Of a DNA stretch of 64,000 nt, positions 33,429 through 45,617 are shown piece after piece. Position 1 is the stretch's first letter; each line of letters opens with the position of its first letter. Under the pieces are notes generated by a model. The model was not told the origin of the DNA. It saw only the letters and a list, made by a program, of their open reading frames with translations, and ran no database searches. The stretch covers positions 74,141,207 through 74,205,206 of the forward strand of contig CM024766.1 of assembly GCA_014218235.1 (NCBI GenBank). The letters run 5' to 3'. Position numbers and translations under genes: made by a program. The stretch is from Colocasia esculenta (lineage: Eukaryota > Streptophyta > Magnoliopsida > Alismatales > Araceae).

Positions 33429-35122
33429 AGTGGAAGGGTGCTCGATGGAGACCTCACATTCCCACCTTTGAGAATTGGCATTTTTTTTTGGGAGTCAAGG
33501 CCTAAAACCATGAGTTGCTGACTCAAGGAAGCCTCGACCGGCCATGTAAGAAATGGAGAAAGAACGGGTGGAGAAAGAAGGGAGAAAGAAGAAGTTGAAG
33601 GTGGAGGGGAGTCAGGTGCCGGGCACACCTTAGTTGGGTGAGATTGTGAAGGAGAAGGAGAAGATGGAGAGTCAGAACCGAAGAGCGAGAGAAGGCCGAA
33701 ATCTTTGGAGACTTCCTCCAATTGAGCGTCCTCTTCTTCATTGCTCTCCGAGTCAGACAGCTCTTCAACCACCGGCTCCCGAGTTCCTGGTTGAGGGGGT
33801 CCCCGAGTGAAATGCTTGCTCAAGGTCCAAGTAAGAGGCTGGTAGGGGATAAATGGATTCGTATGAATGGGGTCCAGATGGAAGCCTAAGCCAGCCCTAT
33901 CTAGCGGCCTCTTGACTCGGATGTGGTAGATAGGACCCTGCTGGTTCTTACCCAATCCTCGGCCATGTATATAGCCGATTCTAGCCATTACATCCCAACC
34001 TTTCCCTTGGGGACATGGGACATGGGATTCTTCGGCTGACTGGGGAGGTTGGCTGAGATCACAGGGCAAGGGGAAGTCAAAGATTGACATGACAGGCTTC
34101 TTCCCCTTGTCTGGAATGAACAAATGCCGCATCTGCTCTGAAGTGATGGAGTTGAGAGTTTCCAAGGTAGGAATGCTCTTAATTTTGATAATCCACCCAT
34201 TGAAAGGAAACTTGAAACACTGATGGGCGGTGGAAGGGACCCCTAAGGTTTGTTCTAGCCAAGGACAACCGAGAATGGCCTTGTAGGCCGGATCGACGTC
34301 GAGGACTAAAAACTCAGAAGACATGGTAACATGCCCGATCTCAAGCTGAAGAGCAATCTTACCCTTGGCAACCCTCTTGGAGTTGTCATAGGAAGCAATT
34401 GTGGAACATATTTTCTCCAGATTATCTTCCCCCAAACCCAATTTCTTGAGGGTCTTCATCGGACATACGTTGATGGATGCCCCGGTATTGATGAGAGTGG
34501 AGTCTACCGAAACACTATTGAGGTTGATGGTAAGACAGAGAGGAAGCGAACGACACTCGGGAGCTGCAAGATCTTTGTCTGAAAAAGAGATTGAAGGTCC
34601 TTGGGTGAGAGAAAGAATGGCATTGGTGACCCCACTGGGAGGGAGGTCATCATTGACCATGATTTTATGGAGGAATTGGAGGAGGGTGAACTGGTGGGAT
34701 GGCGACCTCCGAATCAATTCTAAAATAGACACCCTCACAGGCGTCTTATCTAGGTGTTGCAAAATATCATATTCGGTGCCGGCAGGTAGTGGAGGTCCAC
34801 TATCCTCCTCATCTTGCAAAGGCCACGGAGGTGGAGGAACGATCCGGTTCCTAAGTGTGACATGAAAATCTTCTTGAGACTTAGGGAGAATTAACTGGAG
34901 AGGTCTGGTCTCAGGGATAAACGGCTCATGGATAGGGAAGGTAGGAGGGTAGGCCTCTTGACGGGTAGGTCGGATGAGGACTAAAGGCCGTTCCTCTAAA
35001 ATGGCGTCTACAGTGGCGGAGGGTTCCTCAGACTCTACGGAAGGACACGTGTACCATTCTTCAAGGCCTTCTACCCCCCATATTTGTTCTCTCCTCACAA
35101 CCTGGGGTTCTGAATGTGTCAT
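33383..35122 (-). pseudogene. Aspartic protease and G-patch-like region of the Tat-like element
   Basis: This 579-residue open stretch contains the protease near residues 215-300, with LINTGASINVCPMKTLKKLG where the family has an Asp in place of the Asn: the catalytic Asp is lost by one G-to-A change. AILGCPWL marks the second half of the protease. About 100 residues later comes GWDVMARIGYIHGRGLGKNQ, a G-patch-like glycine motif known in Tat-type polyproteins. The remainder is Pro/Ser-rich. It is in frame with the Gag C-terminal zinc-finger-like region to its right, apart from one TAG. Confidence 0.8.
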
Positions 35123-36813
35123 GGTGTGGACGTTTTCCTGGGACTTAGAGGAGGAGGGATTGTTGCTTTGATAGATGGGGAGAGGGTTTTGGACGATACC
35201 CAGCTCTTTCTTGGTATACCTAGACTTTGCTATGGCTACCTTGACATCCTCCCAGTTAATCCTTCCCTAGTCGTTCATGTCATACACCCAGTCACGGAAG
35301 GTGAAGCAGTTGTGGAGTTGATGACCATGGGCCCTATGGTAAGGACAGTATTTGGAGGTGTCCACCCTCGGATTGATGTTCTCCCTTTTGTGGGGGGAGT
35401 TGGATAGCATCGCAGGACATGAGGGTGAAGAATACGTCCTCAAGGGTCTCAGGTAGAGGAGGGTAGTGAGACCTCTTAGGGCCAGGCCGGGTGTAGCCAG
35501 CAGGAGGGGGGACTACAGAGTAAGGCTTGGAGGGGTGTGATGGGAACTGGTGAAGGTTGGAAGGATTGGATGGAGGATTGGACGGCTTGTTTGGAGGCCT
35601 CAATGGCTGACTGCAAGCATTCACACACTCATTGACGGTCACCCCCTCGGTGGTAGGTGCCGTGGGAGCCTTGCATCCCTTGGGCTTCCCTTCAAAGAAG
35701 TGTGGCAGAGAAGAGTCCTTAATCTGGTTCTGGACCACCCTGGCTCGGTTGTAGAGATGTGCGAATGAGGGGAACTCACTCAGCATCAAGATAGAGCGGA
35801 GGACAGGGGTGGTGTTGGTAACCAACATAGTTATGGCCTGGGACTCTGGGATAGGTATGTCTACCCTCGATGCCATGGACCTCCATCGGTTGGCAAATGT
35901 GACAAATTCTTCGTCCGGCTTCATCTTTTCCGCCACCAAGTCAGGAAGTGTAGGGACTTGGGTGGCCATATACGAGAAGTGCGAGATGAATCGCTTGGAG
36001 ACGATGTCAAAATTAATGAGGTCCGTTGTGGGTAAGGGTGAACCACCTCAAAGCTTCCCCTTCTAACGATTGTTGGAAGAGGTGAACTAAAAGAACCCGA
36101 TCGTACAGCCATTGATGAGAATCCATGGTAAATCCGGCAAGATGGAATTGGGGATCAGAGGTCCCGTCATACTTGCGGTACTTCGGGGCCTTGAAACCCG
36201 GAGGAAAGTAGGCATTGGGAAGCTTGCAATAGTTCTGGAGGGAATGAGGCTTTGAAAGAGACAGAGATTCAGCAAAAAGCTTCCTAATAAGCCCCTCCAT
36301 CTCCGAATGGGAGACAGATTCAGATTGAGTGGGGGGCGCGGGCTGAGCATGAGGTGGGTAGGAGAAAGAAGGAGTTGGGACAGGGGTAGGTAAAGGAGTG
36401 GAGGGAATTGGAGTGGAAAAGGGAACAGGGGAGATGGGAACCCGTGAAGGGGTAGCAGGCCTAGGAATGGGCCTAGATGAGGAAGCTTGGATAGGAGAAG
36501 GGGACGGAGGGGAGGGAGAGACTGCTGCCTGGACAGTATGCTTAGAAAGCATTGAAATGATGTCCTCGGGTGAGTAACGGGAGAGGAGCTTGGAGAATTC
36601 AGGGTCTTCTTGGGTGTCTTGCGCATAAGTGGGATTGACCCTTAACCTTACGCTCCCCTCAAAATCAGCTTGAGAGGAAGAAGATGAGTGAACTGACTCT
36701 TCGGGCTGGTTGTTGGTGTCAACCATCCCGACAAACTCCTGAGCATTATCTTCATGCTCAAAAGCCGTATTATCTGCCATATTCAAAGAACTTAACCAAG
36801 CATCCATTAGCAC
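35123..36813 (-). pseudogene. Gag of the Tat-like element
   Basis: The likely start is ATG 36813 or the in-frame MADNTAF ATG at 36780. The N-terminal part is Ser/Pro-rich. The gag domain straddles about 36130-35800 (FTMDSHQWLYDRVLLVHLFQ, LEGEALRWF, then MATQVPTLPDLV, EFVTFANRWR). The frame changes near 36000 and again near 35360. The C-terminal Cys/His motif CPYHRAHGHQLHNC at about 35330-35290 is the Tat-type substitute for a classic zinc knuckle, followed by DWVYDMND and a TAG. At least two frameshifts and one stop make it non-coding today. Gag would form the particle and bind RNA. Confidence 0.82.
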
Positions 36814-37505
36814 ACAACCTACTGATTTTAGAATGGTTAAAGTTGAAGTAATTACACTGTTTTAGGAGAAATGTGGGTTTCTACCAAACAATGTTATCAA
36901 ACAACGTCCCCAAGATTTTAAAGATCAAAGTTATGTGTTAATTAGTCTTGCAAAGGCCGATTCTCTTAAATCTGACTTAAAATCGGGTGAGTAGGCAAGC
37001 TAGACAGGGAGGGTGAAGGTCCTCGTGCCCCGTACCGTGAGGGAATCCATGGAATTTAGGGACTTACAGAGATTTCTTTGGAACCAACCCGATTTACCCG
37101 AGAGGGAATCCCCGAGTAAAAGGTTGTAAACCAAAGAAGGTTGTCCTAAAATGTGAGGGGAGGCTAGAACAGATGAGATGAAGGAACCCCCTCGTGACTG
37201 AGAACTGTTAGTGACAAACAGAAGGCAAACAGAAAGCAAAACCAGATCAAAACAGTCAAAAATAGAGTTCTGTAAAACTAGACGGCATGAATGTTGACGC
37301 TAAGTTTATCAGAAACAGATTGACGGCATGATCGATGGACGCTGACAGAAACTAAACGACAACCTATATGGACGCTAAGAGTAAATAAACGGCAGGAAAC
37401 CGGGATGCTTACCTGAGTAAACGGCAAGATCTCTTGCCGTCTATCTGGGCACAGATAGACCACAGTGGCAGAAGCTGGTCCCATCGTGATCGCCAAAGAG
37501 GAGAC
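36814..37505 (-). other. Leader of the Tat-like element with primer-site candidate and hairpins
   Basis: Between the 5' LTR and gag there is no coding frame. On the minus strand the LTR end is followed by GTCTCCTCTT and then TGGCGATCACGATGGG (about 37495-37480), a plausible primer site for a tRNA other than initiator Met, with a spacer as in related lineages. The tRNA is not identified. At 37421-37440 a perfect 9-bp stem (ACGGCAAGA) surrounds TC, and further ACGGCA/GACGCT words follow to 37280. Confidence 0.6.
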
Positions 37506-38769
37506 TGTGGACGATTCGTTTCCCGCGCCGTACACCCCCCGATCGACTATGGGGTTCTCCGGGAGCTCACGGACGTCGCTGATCTCTCGTTGGCGATGAT
37601 GGGTCGCTGGTTGACCTCGTTGACCCTCCGATTGACTAGGTTGACTAGAGAGGAAACAAAGAAAACCAGCAAAGAGGAAGGGACTTTGTGATCGCCAGGG
37701 CCTTACCTGTGCCCAAGGAGTGATGTGATCGCGTCGGTGCAACAACCTCGCGCAGCGGATGGAGATGGGACTTCAACTTCTCCTCCTTCGGCCGGCCAAA
37801 GAGGAAGAGCTCCGCGATCTTCTGCGAATCGTTCCTACCACAAAAAGACACTTTATTAGTCTAAAGAAAGCATGATAAATGTTCAGAAATGAAAAAGACA
37901 GCTGAAAAGGAGAATCCCGTACCGGATGCGGACTTGAGAAGAGGGGTGGCCAAGTGCTATGACCACCCTTCTTCCCTCCATTTTTGGTTGGGAAACCCCT
38001 TTCTAGGTGTGCAGGGAAGTGGCCTACATGCCTAGAGTGTGTGGGAAGGTGTGTGCAACATGCAAATACTAAAGGAAGGGAAAGGAAAGAGAGGAAGAAG
38101 GAGGTGTTGATCCTCATTTTTTGGCGTTGTAGCTCCTTGCAAGGATCCTCCAGCTCGGGAAGAAGCCTCCTGAACATCCCAAATGGTGAGAAGAAGAAGA
38201 GGGTGAGTTGTGGAAGCTAGGGTGCAAGTTTCTCTCTCTTCTCTCAAGGTAGCAGCATGTGGACGTCCAACCTTCCTCCCCTCCTCTTAGAAGGCTAGAG
38301 AGGGAGTTAAATAGACAGTGGGGTCGGAGTTCAAAAGCCTTGGATGCTTAATGTGAAGAAACACACTTTGCACACTTGGAAATCCATGCATAAAGGTTCC
38401 AACCAATGGGGAGAGGCCAAGTAGGATTTTTACTAGGTCGAGGGTGCCAAGGTGGCCCATATACCTGTTGGGAATGGCCCCATGCGCTGCATGGGGGAGA
38501 GAATGACGCAAGTGGGCTAGATTCTCGTGGTAGTTGCACAGACCAAGTAAACCAGGTTGACGTCAACCGATCCTGCCGCCAACACCATGCAGACGTCCAG
38601 AGGTGTGGACGTCAAGATTGGTCAACGTCCATGGGGATTGCCATCAACATGTAGTCGATGGCAATCAATGCTGCCGTCTACATGGCATCCGAGGCAAGTC
38701 AACAAATGGTCAAACGGGCTTTATTGGGCCATAGAACCTTGCGGGGATGGGCCAAATCTCGCGTCTACA
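37506..38769 (-). repeat. 5' LTR of the Tat-like element, 1264 bp
   Basis: It begins TGTGGACGATTCG at 37506 and ends GCGTCTACA at 38769, followed by GACCC (38770-38774). It matches 21185-22450 nearly base for base over long stretches. The U3 side (38550-38700) carries the GACGTCC/GGCAAT paired words. Confidence 0.92.
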
Positions 38770-38774
38770 GACCC

Positions 38775-39297
38775 AAAAAGATTTGGGTACCTATTTCTGA
38801 ATAAGTTGTTTGCAGGGTAGCCTTGGAGCATCAGGATCAAGGATGCTCAAGGCAAGAGTGACTGCCAACTCTTCATCCAAATCTCATCTGAAGAGGGAGT
38901 AGTCATAAATATTGATTTTTTTTTTAATTTCTACTAACAATGTTTGCAAGTTTACTGTTAAGATGTATGAAGATAAAAATCTTGAAGACTTGACAATCAA
39001 CATGTATAAGGTCAAGAGCAATAAGATCTGACTTGCCTCACATTAAGGGGGAGTCTCATGCTCAGGGGGAGCCTTCACTAAGAGGGAGTTATTCATTAAA
39101 TATATATTATTGTTGAACCCCTCAATGGTAAGAAATTTTCTCAAAGGGGAGAGAATGCATGGTAAGATCCTTCCTTTTTGGTTAGTGACAGAAAGGGGGA
39201 GAATTTGTATGTTCTATGAATTTTTTGCATTTTCTATGTTTTATATATTTGTGTCAGAAAATTCACATAAATTTTGTCATCACCAAAAAGGGGAGAT
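38775..39297 (+). other. Second S2 unit, 3' part after the Tat-like insertion
   Basis: It resumes exactly where the first unit continues after its empty site (AAAAAGATTTGGGTACC), reads PKKIWVPIS and a stop, then the noncoding tail with AAGGGGGAG-like tracts and the stray TGTTGAACC at 39111-39119. It ends with AAAAAGGGGAGAT at the third LTR. Confidence 0.85.
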
Positions 39298-40930
39298 TGT
39301 TGAACCACTCTTTATTACCTTCATATTTTGGTGCTAACAAAATTTATGATTAGATTGTTTCATCAATATTTATGATTATTTTAAGGCGTACTAATATGCT
39401 AAAATCGATGTCTAATCTATATACATCGATTTCAGTTCAAGTGCCAAATTAATAAGCGCTACAATGATTTATCTTGATCGATTTTATAAGCAGTACAATG
39501 ATTTGGTCTTAATTGATTTTATAAGCACCATAACGATTCGTTTAGGGCTTATAACGATTTAATAAGTGAGCGCAATGATTTGCCCTCACATCGATTTGCC
39601 ATCTATAACGATTCGTCAAGGCTCATAACGATTTGATAAGTGAGCGCAACGATTTGCCCTCATATCGATTTGCCTTCATAACGATTTGATAAGTGAGAAC
39701 AGCGATTTGTTCTCACTTCAATTTCTCAAGTGATCACATCGATCTGTTCTCATAACGATTTCATAAGTAAGAACAATGATTTGCTTCTCACATCGATTTG
39801 TTAAGATTCATATCGATTTGTTAAAGTCTTATAAGTATAACGATTGAATAAGTAACTTAAACAATGATTCAATTCAATTCAAACATAATTGTTTAAGTGC
39901 TTTTTGGTGCCTAAAGACAAGTCAAATATCTTCTGACAGAAAAAGCTGCTTGCGTATTTCAGAGTCTTGCCAGAAAAAGATATGAACTGCTATTTTTATC
40001 ATGTTAGCAGAAACATAGTAGCATGCACTGTTATCATTGTAAACACTCTTTTATGCTAACACTCTCTTCTATGCTTACAGACCTCGATGACCACTAAAGT
40101 CTGATTAAGACAAATGAAGAGAAGATGAGCAACGGTTAGAACTCCAACAGATCTATTCAAAAGCTGCTCATATAAAAAATGAAGCATGCCTGAAGAAAAG
40201 AATGAGAGTCTTCCTAAAGATCATTCAAGGAGTGTACATCTAGTGAAGAACCAAAACTCTACATACACTCAGAGAAAGAGAGAAAGAGAGAAAGAGCCTG
40301 AGCCAAAGAAGAAGTGATCAAAAGCGTCTCAAGCATTCAAGCCTCCTTCAAGCTTTCTTCTCTCTCTTCATTCTCTCTCTGCGCTCATTGTAAATTTGGG
40401 GGAGAGTCCTTGACTGTGAGCTAGTTCTTAGTGTTCATCTTGTTATAGCTCTCGGTCTGATCTTTCTTTTCTAAGAAAGATTTCTGTCCAGCTGTAGGAC
40501 TGTAGACAGTGTAGAATCTAGCTAGGGATTTGTGTCTAGTAGAACTGCACTGGGGTTTGTTCCAGGAGGTTTGCTTCTGAGCCTGTAAAAGAAGTGGGCT
40601 GCCTTCTTGCCCGGGAGAGAGAAGAAGACCAGCTGGGGTGCTGGGTGTTGTAGTGTCCTTGAGGGGGACTGTACCCTTGGTTAGTGAAATCCCAAGAGGT
40701 TGCTTGGGGACTGGACGTAGGACTTCCATGTGGGAAGGGCCGAACCAGGATAAATTCCTTGTCTCATTTGTGTGATTGTTTATTTGCTTCCGCACTGCTA
40801 CTCTTTATCACACTAAACTAACCAAACTTTCAAGTGATAATTTTCTGTCTTATGTTTCTGTTTCAGAAAACAGAAAAACCTATTCACCCCCCCTCTAGGT
40901 TATCGAGCTGCCAAGCTAGCCTGGCCAACA
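39298..40930 (+). repeat. S2 LTR, third copy, 1633 bp
   Basis: It starts TGTTGAACCACTC and ends GGCCAACA, followed by the AGGGT duplication (40931-40935). The AACGATTTG-type array is at about 39400-39880 and the stem-loop at about 40713-40752. It differs from the other copies by scattered substitutions and small indels, for example an extra GAGAAAGA unit near 40280. Confidence 0.92.
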
Positions 40931-41690
40931 AGGGTCTTATTGGCCACTTTTCAACTAGAACGCTATGCAAGGGCCTGGTGGGAGGCCACCAAAGCTACAT
41001 TGTCTGATACTCCTACTACTTGGGCTGAATTCATAGAACCCTTCAACAATAAATATTTCTCTGAAAGGGTTCGTGAGAAGAAAGCTATGGAATTCGCTGC
41101 TCTTAAATAGGAAGGATCATCAGTGGCAGAGTATGAAGCCCAATTTGCTAGGTTGTCCCGCTATGCACTACACCTAGTCGGGACAGAGAAGATAAAGGCA
41201 AAAGATTCCTAAATGGATTAAATCCAGCATTTATTCAAATATTGGCATCAATGGACATTCAAGTTTACAACGAGATGGTGAAACGAGCTCAATTAGTAGA
41301 AGACACCATAGAAATGGCCAATGAATATGATGGGAAGTCCACCCCAATGGAAGGACAACCCATTAACTTCAAGGATTATAAATCGAAAAGCCCTAAGAAG
41401 AGGTTAAATAAAGACAAGGGTCACTTAAAGAATAAGAAGCCTAAGAGAGGAGACCAACCACATGACACAATCCTACCATTCAAGGAGAATTGTTAGCACT
41501 GTAGTTGAACGGGACATAAGGCTGAGGAGTGTTGCAGAAAATTGGGGGCTTGTCTACGATGCAGAAGTATGGGCCACTAGATCTGTGGTTGCTCTCAATT
41601 GAAGAAGAAGGCATCTCAACATCAAGGTCGGCTTCAAGCAACAACAGGAAAAGAACGCTGTAGGAAGAATAGAAGGGGCGGAGCGACATG
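40931..41690 (+). pseudogene. gag of element G, C-terminal part
   Basis: It continues the frame interrupted at 13825: FQLERYARAWWEATKATL, AEFIEPFNNKYF and VAEYEAQFARLSRYA are the core gag-domain motifs of gypsy elements. A basic stretch follows, then two Cys/His motifs in which stops replace residues (C-stop-HCS-stop-TGHKAEECC and CLRCRSMGH-stop). Stops or damage occur near 41108 (TAG after ALK), 41205 and 41494. No protease active site follows. The remaining 260 bases to the polypurine tract are noncoding, so the element ended with gag. Confidence 0.8.
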
Positions 41691-41955
41691 AGATAGATCT
41701 ACTCACATTGACATCACAAGCATCATGTAATCTTGGTGCTTCTTCTGATTCTCCTCGTTAGTATCTTCTTCTCCTATTGATCAAGTCATAATTGATAAGA
41801 ATTAATATATTCATACCAATACAATAACCTCGAAGCAATCTACTTGAAAATTTTCCTCTACATGCATAATCTTAAGTGGGGGAGATTTGACACAGTTTAC
41901 AAAGAAGAAATTGTCCTACGAATTTGGGGACCACATTAATTTAAGTGGGGGAGGA
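41691..41955 (+). other. 3' untranslated part of G with polypurine tract
   Basis: There is no coding frame. Two tracts occur: AAGTGGGGGAGA near 41873 and AAGTGGGGGAGGA at 41943-41955, directly before the LTR TGTAGC. The second is the functional candidate for plus-strand priming. Confidence 0.8.
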
Positions 41956-44900
41956 TGTAGCATCTCAAAAATTTCAGTAATTAAAAATTAGGGATAAATA
42001 GAAAATATGACCACTTAATAATTTAAAATTAGTTAAATACGTACGCACCATTATCCCAGATGTAAAAACACATCTAAAAATTTCATTAAAATCATGGTTA
42101 GAGTTTAAATATTATTCTCTAGTGACCCATAAAGAAATTTGGGCCAATAAAAATCTTTTGATTGAGTTTAAGAATTATTGTGACTTATTATTTTAATTAA
42201 GAAATAAGTTGAAAAACCATTATCACATATACATAAAGGGGTCATAAATTAAAATAAAAATTATAGATGGACTACAAACATTGGGTATTGACAACCCAAT
42301 GTAAGAATCGGGCAAGAATATATATTTTGGGCCACAAATAAATTCAAGTAGAAAAATAACCTTGAAATTTGAAAATCTTAACTAATCAAGATTAAAAGGT
42401 TAAATACTCATCCAATACATACTTATTGGACTTCAAATTGAGCCCAATTCGTGGTTACAACCTAAAATAAGTTTCTATATCAATTCCATCACACACTTGG
42501 GAGAGAAATCTCCAATTTGAGAAAGGATACACCCAAATTCGTCCCTAAAAGTTTCCTAATCTAATTAGGCAACTAAAGACCCCTCTCTCTATAAATAAAG
42601 CCTCTCTCTCCTATGGGACGACCCCTAGGGTTATTGGAGGCATGCTTGGAGGCTATGGTGGCTGGAGATCTCGAGGAGAAGGCTGGAGCAAGGAGAACCT
42701 CGTGCTCTTCCCAACTCGGATCTATAGCGATCTGCACACAAGAGTCAGATTGGTCATCACCAAAGGTTAGTAAAATCTCAATCAAATCAAGCAAATAATA
42801 TACCCATAGAAAGCCCTTCAAGTCTACTTTTAGATGAAACTATTTTGCCCAATTTGTACGCAGTGTGTTGGACGTATTAAGAAGATCTTTCACTACTGCC
42901 AAAACTAGGGTTTTCGAGGAGCACAACTTTCTTTCACCTAAAAGGTAGGTCATCTCCATGCCAAACTCTAATTAAACTTGTCCATGCTTGCATCCATATG
43001 TATATATCATGTTATTACTGTTTTCCCCAATTTTTATCTTGAGAGTTTATCATGACGCTGTACCGTCGCTATTTAACCTTGACTTGTCTTATGAATTCCA
43101 TACCTCTCTATGGAGTCATTTTTAGACCGAGTGTTCAACATAGAACATGTTAGCCTGTGAGTTTAATTTCATTTGGCACTGGTTTCCGTAATTTGTGTTG
43201 ACCTTACCAAGAGTATTGGCCTGAACATGAACACTATGTCAGATTCACATAGTGAGTCGAAATATGTTTTATTACCCAGTCAAATGACCTTTGTTTCTCG
43301 ATTATTTGCTACTGTACAAAATATTAGAAAAAATCTAACTAACAAAGTCACCTGATTTGGATCACCCTAGCATTTGTTTTAAGTTTTCAAACCCACAGGT
43401 GTCAAACCCAATCCAAGTCGGAGTTGGAAATAGGTAGAAAAAGCAACCTAAACGTCATATTCAGGTGGCGACAGGTCGACACGTCGCTACCAGAATGCGA
43501 CAACATCATGGTCATGACCCATACCAAAAATTAGAGTTTCATGGTCTTCTTCAGAAGGCGACAAGATGATTGTCGCCTTCATGTTTAGAAGGCGACATGC
43601 AAGGTGTCGCCTTCTGCCTATGTCCACTTAATCGGCCATAACGTTTTCTATAGACCTCGGATTGATGAGCCATTTTCTTTGTTGGATTCCTAATTCAAAG
43701 GGATTCAATATAGTATATTCATGTGTGATATTTGAATAAAAAATCAATGAGTTATGATCTAAGGAAGTGAAGGGATGGGACTGCATTTGCCTTCTAAGGG
43801 GCATACATCTCGGTTTTCGTCGTTTTGTGTCGTTCCTTGCATATGTGAGTTTGATCTATTCTAGGAAGGTTATAGAAAGTAGTATCATGCATTTAACAAC
43901 CCATATGACAGTTAAAACATGTTCACATGATTTTTAATTGATCTTAAGTTCATGATCATGCTCTCTATCTACCAATTATTCACATCTTGCCTTGTTATCG
44001 AACTTGCTAAAACATATAGTTACTTGATAAAATTGGGCATGCATGATTAGTACGTCATGATTTAGCACTCATGACACTTGCCATAACTGGAGTTTCCATA
44101 ATTGGATTCACACACGCACTTGAATGATTCTCACGCGCGGCATGCGCATACACTCTAGCACAATAGGAAAGCCCCTTCTTGGCTTATGGTGAACCCTGCG
44201 TCGGATATTCCTTTTGCAAGACTAGTGACCCCTTGACCAAGGCCTCTGTAAGTCTCCTCTGACCATGGATTCCCACATGGCCGACGAGCAGGTTGTACCA
44301 ATGAAGTACCCGGAAGTTAGTGTGCACGTATGTCTTCTCTTTCGCCATTCTTGACGAGATATTTCTCTTCTCATCTTGACTTTCTTAGAGTGATCGAGTA
44401 TAACATATGAAACCAAGTTATTAAAGATAGAATCTATATAAATGTGTCGTTATGCTTCTAGATTGAACTCTTGACTTGATATTCCCAAAGTACCCTTGAA
44501 CTCTATATCATTATTGACATGACACTCTCGATAATCATTACTATTGACATGATAGTCTTGAACTTTCTCGACCAGTCTATCCTCATTGACACACATTACC
44601 TTCTTATGTTACATTCTTGAAGTACATTAGTGATATTGGAGTCATGGACTCAAAACACGTTCTTGTCACCCATGAGTCGACGGGCTCATTGGGACAAATG
44701 CCAGTGTTGCGCAATACGAACTTGATTGAGGGCCCATATCTGGTCCTAGAGATTTTGGCAAAGTCCTGTTACCTATGGGTGTGATTGTCAGATTTGCCCC
44801 CGATAAAGTCTTGTTTACCCCAAGGTGTTGATTGCCCAGATTTCCCAAAGATGTTCGTTACCCCAGGAGTTGATTGTTAGGTTGTTCCCCTAACAAAGTC

Positions 44901-45187
44901 GTGTGCCTGGCGTGGTGCGGAATCATGATTGGTGCTTAGCATGGCACGTACTTGTTACACGTGATAAACTTACTTGCTTGTTACCTGCTACTATGTGCTG
45001 GTCCTTAACCCGAGTGGCTAAAGGACGTACTTGCATGAGGCACCAGTAGATCTTGCGTGATATTCTTGTGGAGTGCTCCGAGTGGGTTACTTAAATGCTT
45101 GCTTGTGAAATGGCCATCTTGTTACATGCTATCTTGCTTTCGTTCATGAAGTTACCATCTTGCTAGATCATTGTTAACAATATCTTG

Positions 45188-45617
45188 TGTTTGGGATCGA
45201 ATCGGCAGCCCTCTCGCACACGACTCACACGTAGAGATCGGAGGAGAGTTTAAAGAAGACAGAAGAAGAACACAAGAACACCAGATTTACGTGGTTCGGA
45301 GGAAACACCTTCCTACATCCATGGCCACAGCAGCGAAACCAGTAATATGTGTCAGAATGATCACAGTACAAGGAGAATCCACCCCACTTTATATACTGGG
45401 AGGTTAGGGCGCCATACTCGAGAGTTACATGGACAAAAATGCCCTTAACTCAGAAACGCGAAGTCGTCTGTCTCGGGGTGTGTCGACCTGATTCATGGGT
45501 GCGTCGACATACCTCAACCTGTGTCGACCTGAGGTTGACAGTGCGTCGACACAGTCTCTTTAGATTCATGACTTCGAACCGATCCACATTTGAAAGTTTA
45601 GGCTCCACACTCTAACA
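45188..45617 (-). mobile_element. L6: solo copia-type LTR, 430 bp
   Basis: It is bounded by TG..CA and flanked by TCTTG duplications (45183-45187 and 45618-45622). The uninterrupted site is visible in G's other LTR near 12775 (AATATCTTGAACTC). On the minus strand it has a TATA box TATATAAAG near 45395 and, downstream, GGATGTAGGA then CGAACCACGTAAATCT, the plant copia R-U5 pattern. Near its U3 end are repeated GTGTCGAC/GTCGACAC words (45478-45552). No internal region remains, so it is a solo LTR or a very short element. Confidence 0.88.
45292..45325 (-). promoter_or_regulatory. Conserved LTR stem-loop motif, L6 copy
   Basis: On the minus strand GGATGT leads into stem AGGAA (45314-45310), loop GGTGT and stem TTCCT, then CCGAACCACGTAAATCT. 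The stem sequence differs from those of S1, S2 and S3, while the flanks are shared. Confidence 0.55.

Larger units (their letters stand above)
21185..38769 (-). mobile_element. Tat-like Ty3/gypsy element, 17.6 kb, with antisense genes
   Basis: LTRs at 21185-22450 and 37506-38769 match throughout and are bounded by TG..CA and GACCC duplications. On the minus strand the order is 5' LTR (right), leader, gag, protease with a G-patch-like motif, RT, RNase H and integrase, then about 7.2 kb before the 3' LTR. That last stretch carries two plus-strand genes with introns. Large size, integrase without a chromodomain, and antisense extra genes between integrase and 3' LTR are known features of the Tat lineage. 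Gag-pol is decayed. Confidence 0.9.
13826..40930 (+). mobile_element. S2: SIRE-like copia array LTR-gag-LTR-gag-LTR
   Basis: Three LTRs of one family (13826-15448, 17775-19396, 39298-40930) alternate with two internal regions, and one target duplication (AGGGT) surrounds the whole. Each internal region has a Met-type primer site, a gag with zinc knuckle and coiled coil, a short degenerate tail with many AAGGGGGAG tracts, and nothing recognisable as protease, integrase, RT or RNase H. The family is therefore gag-only. Sharing of the middle LTR is the pattern expected from unequal recombination between LTRs. The second internal region is split by the Tat-like element at 21185-38769. Confidence 0.9.

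Noticed and set aside
35550..36066. Plus-strand ORFs opposite the Tat-like gag
   Set aside because: They are mirror frames of gag, with no motifs or splice signals.
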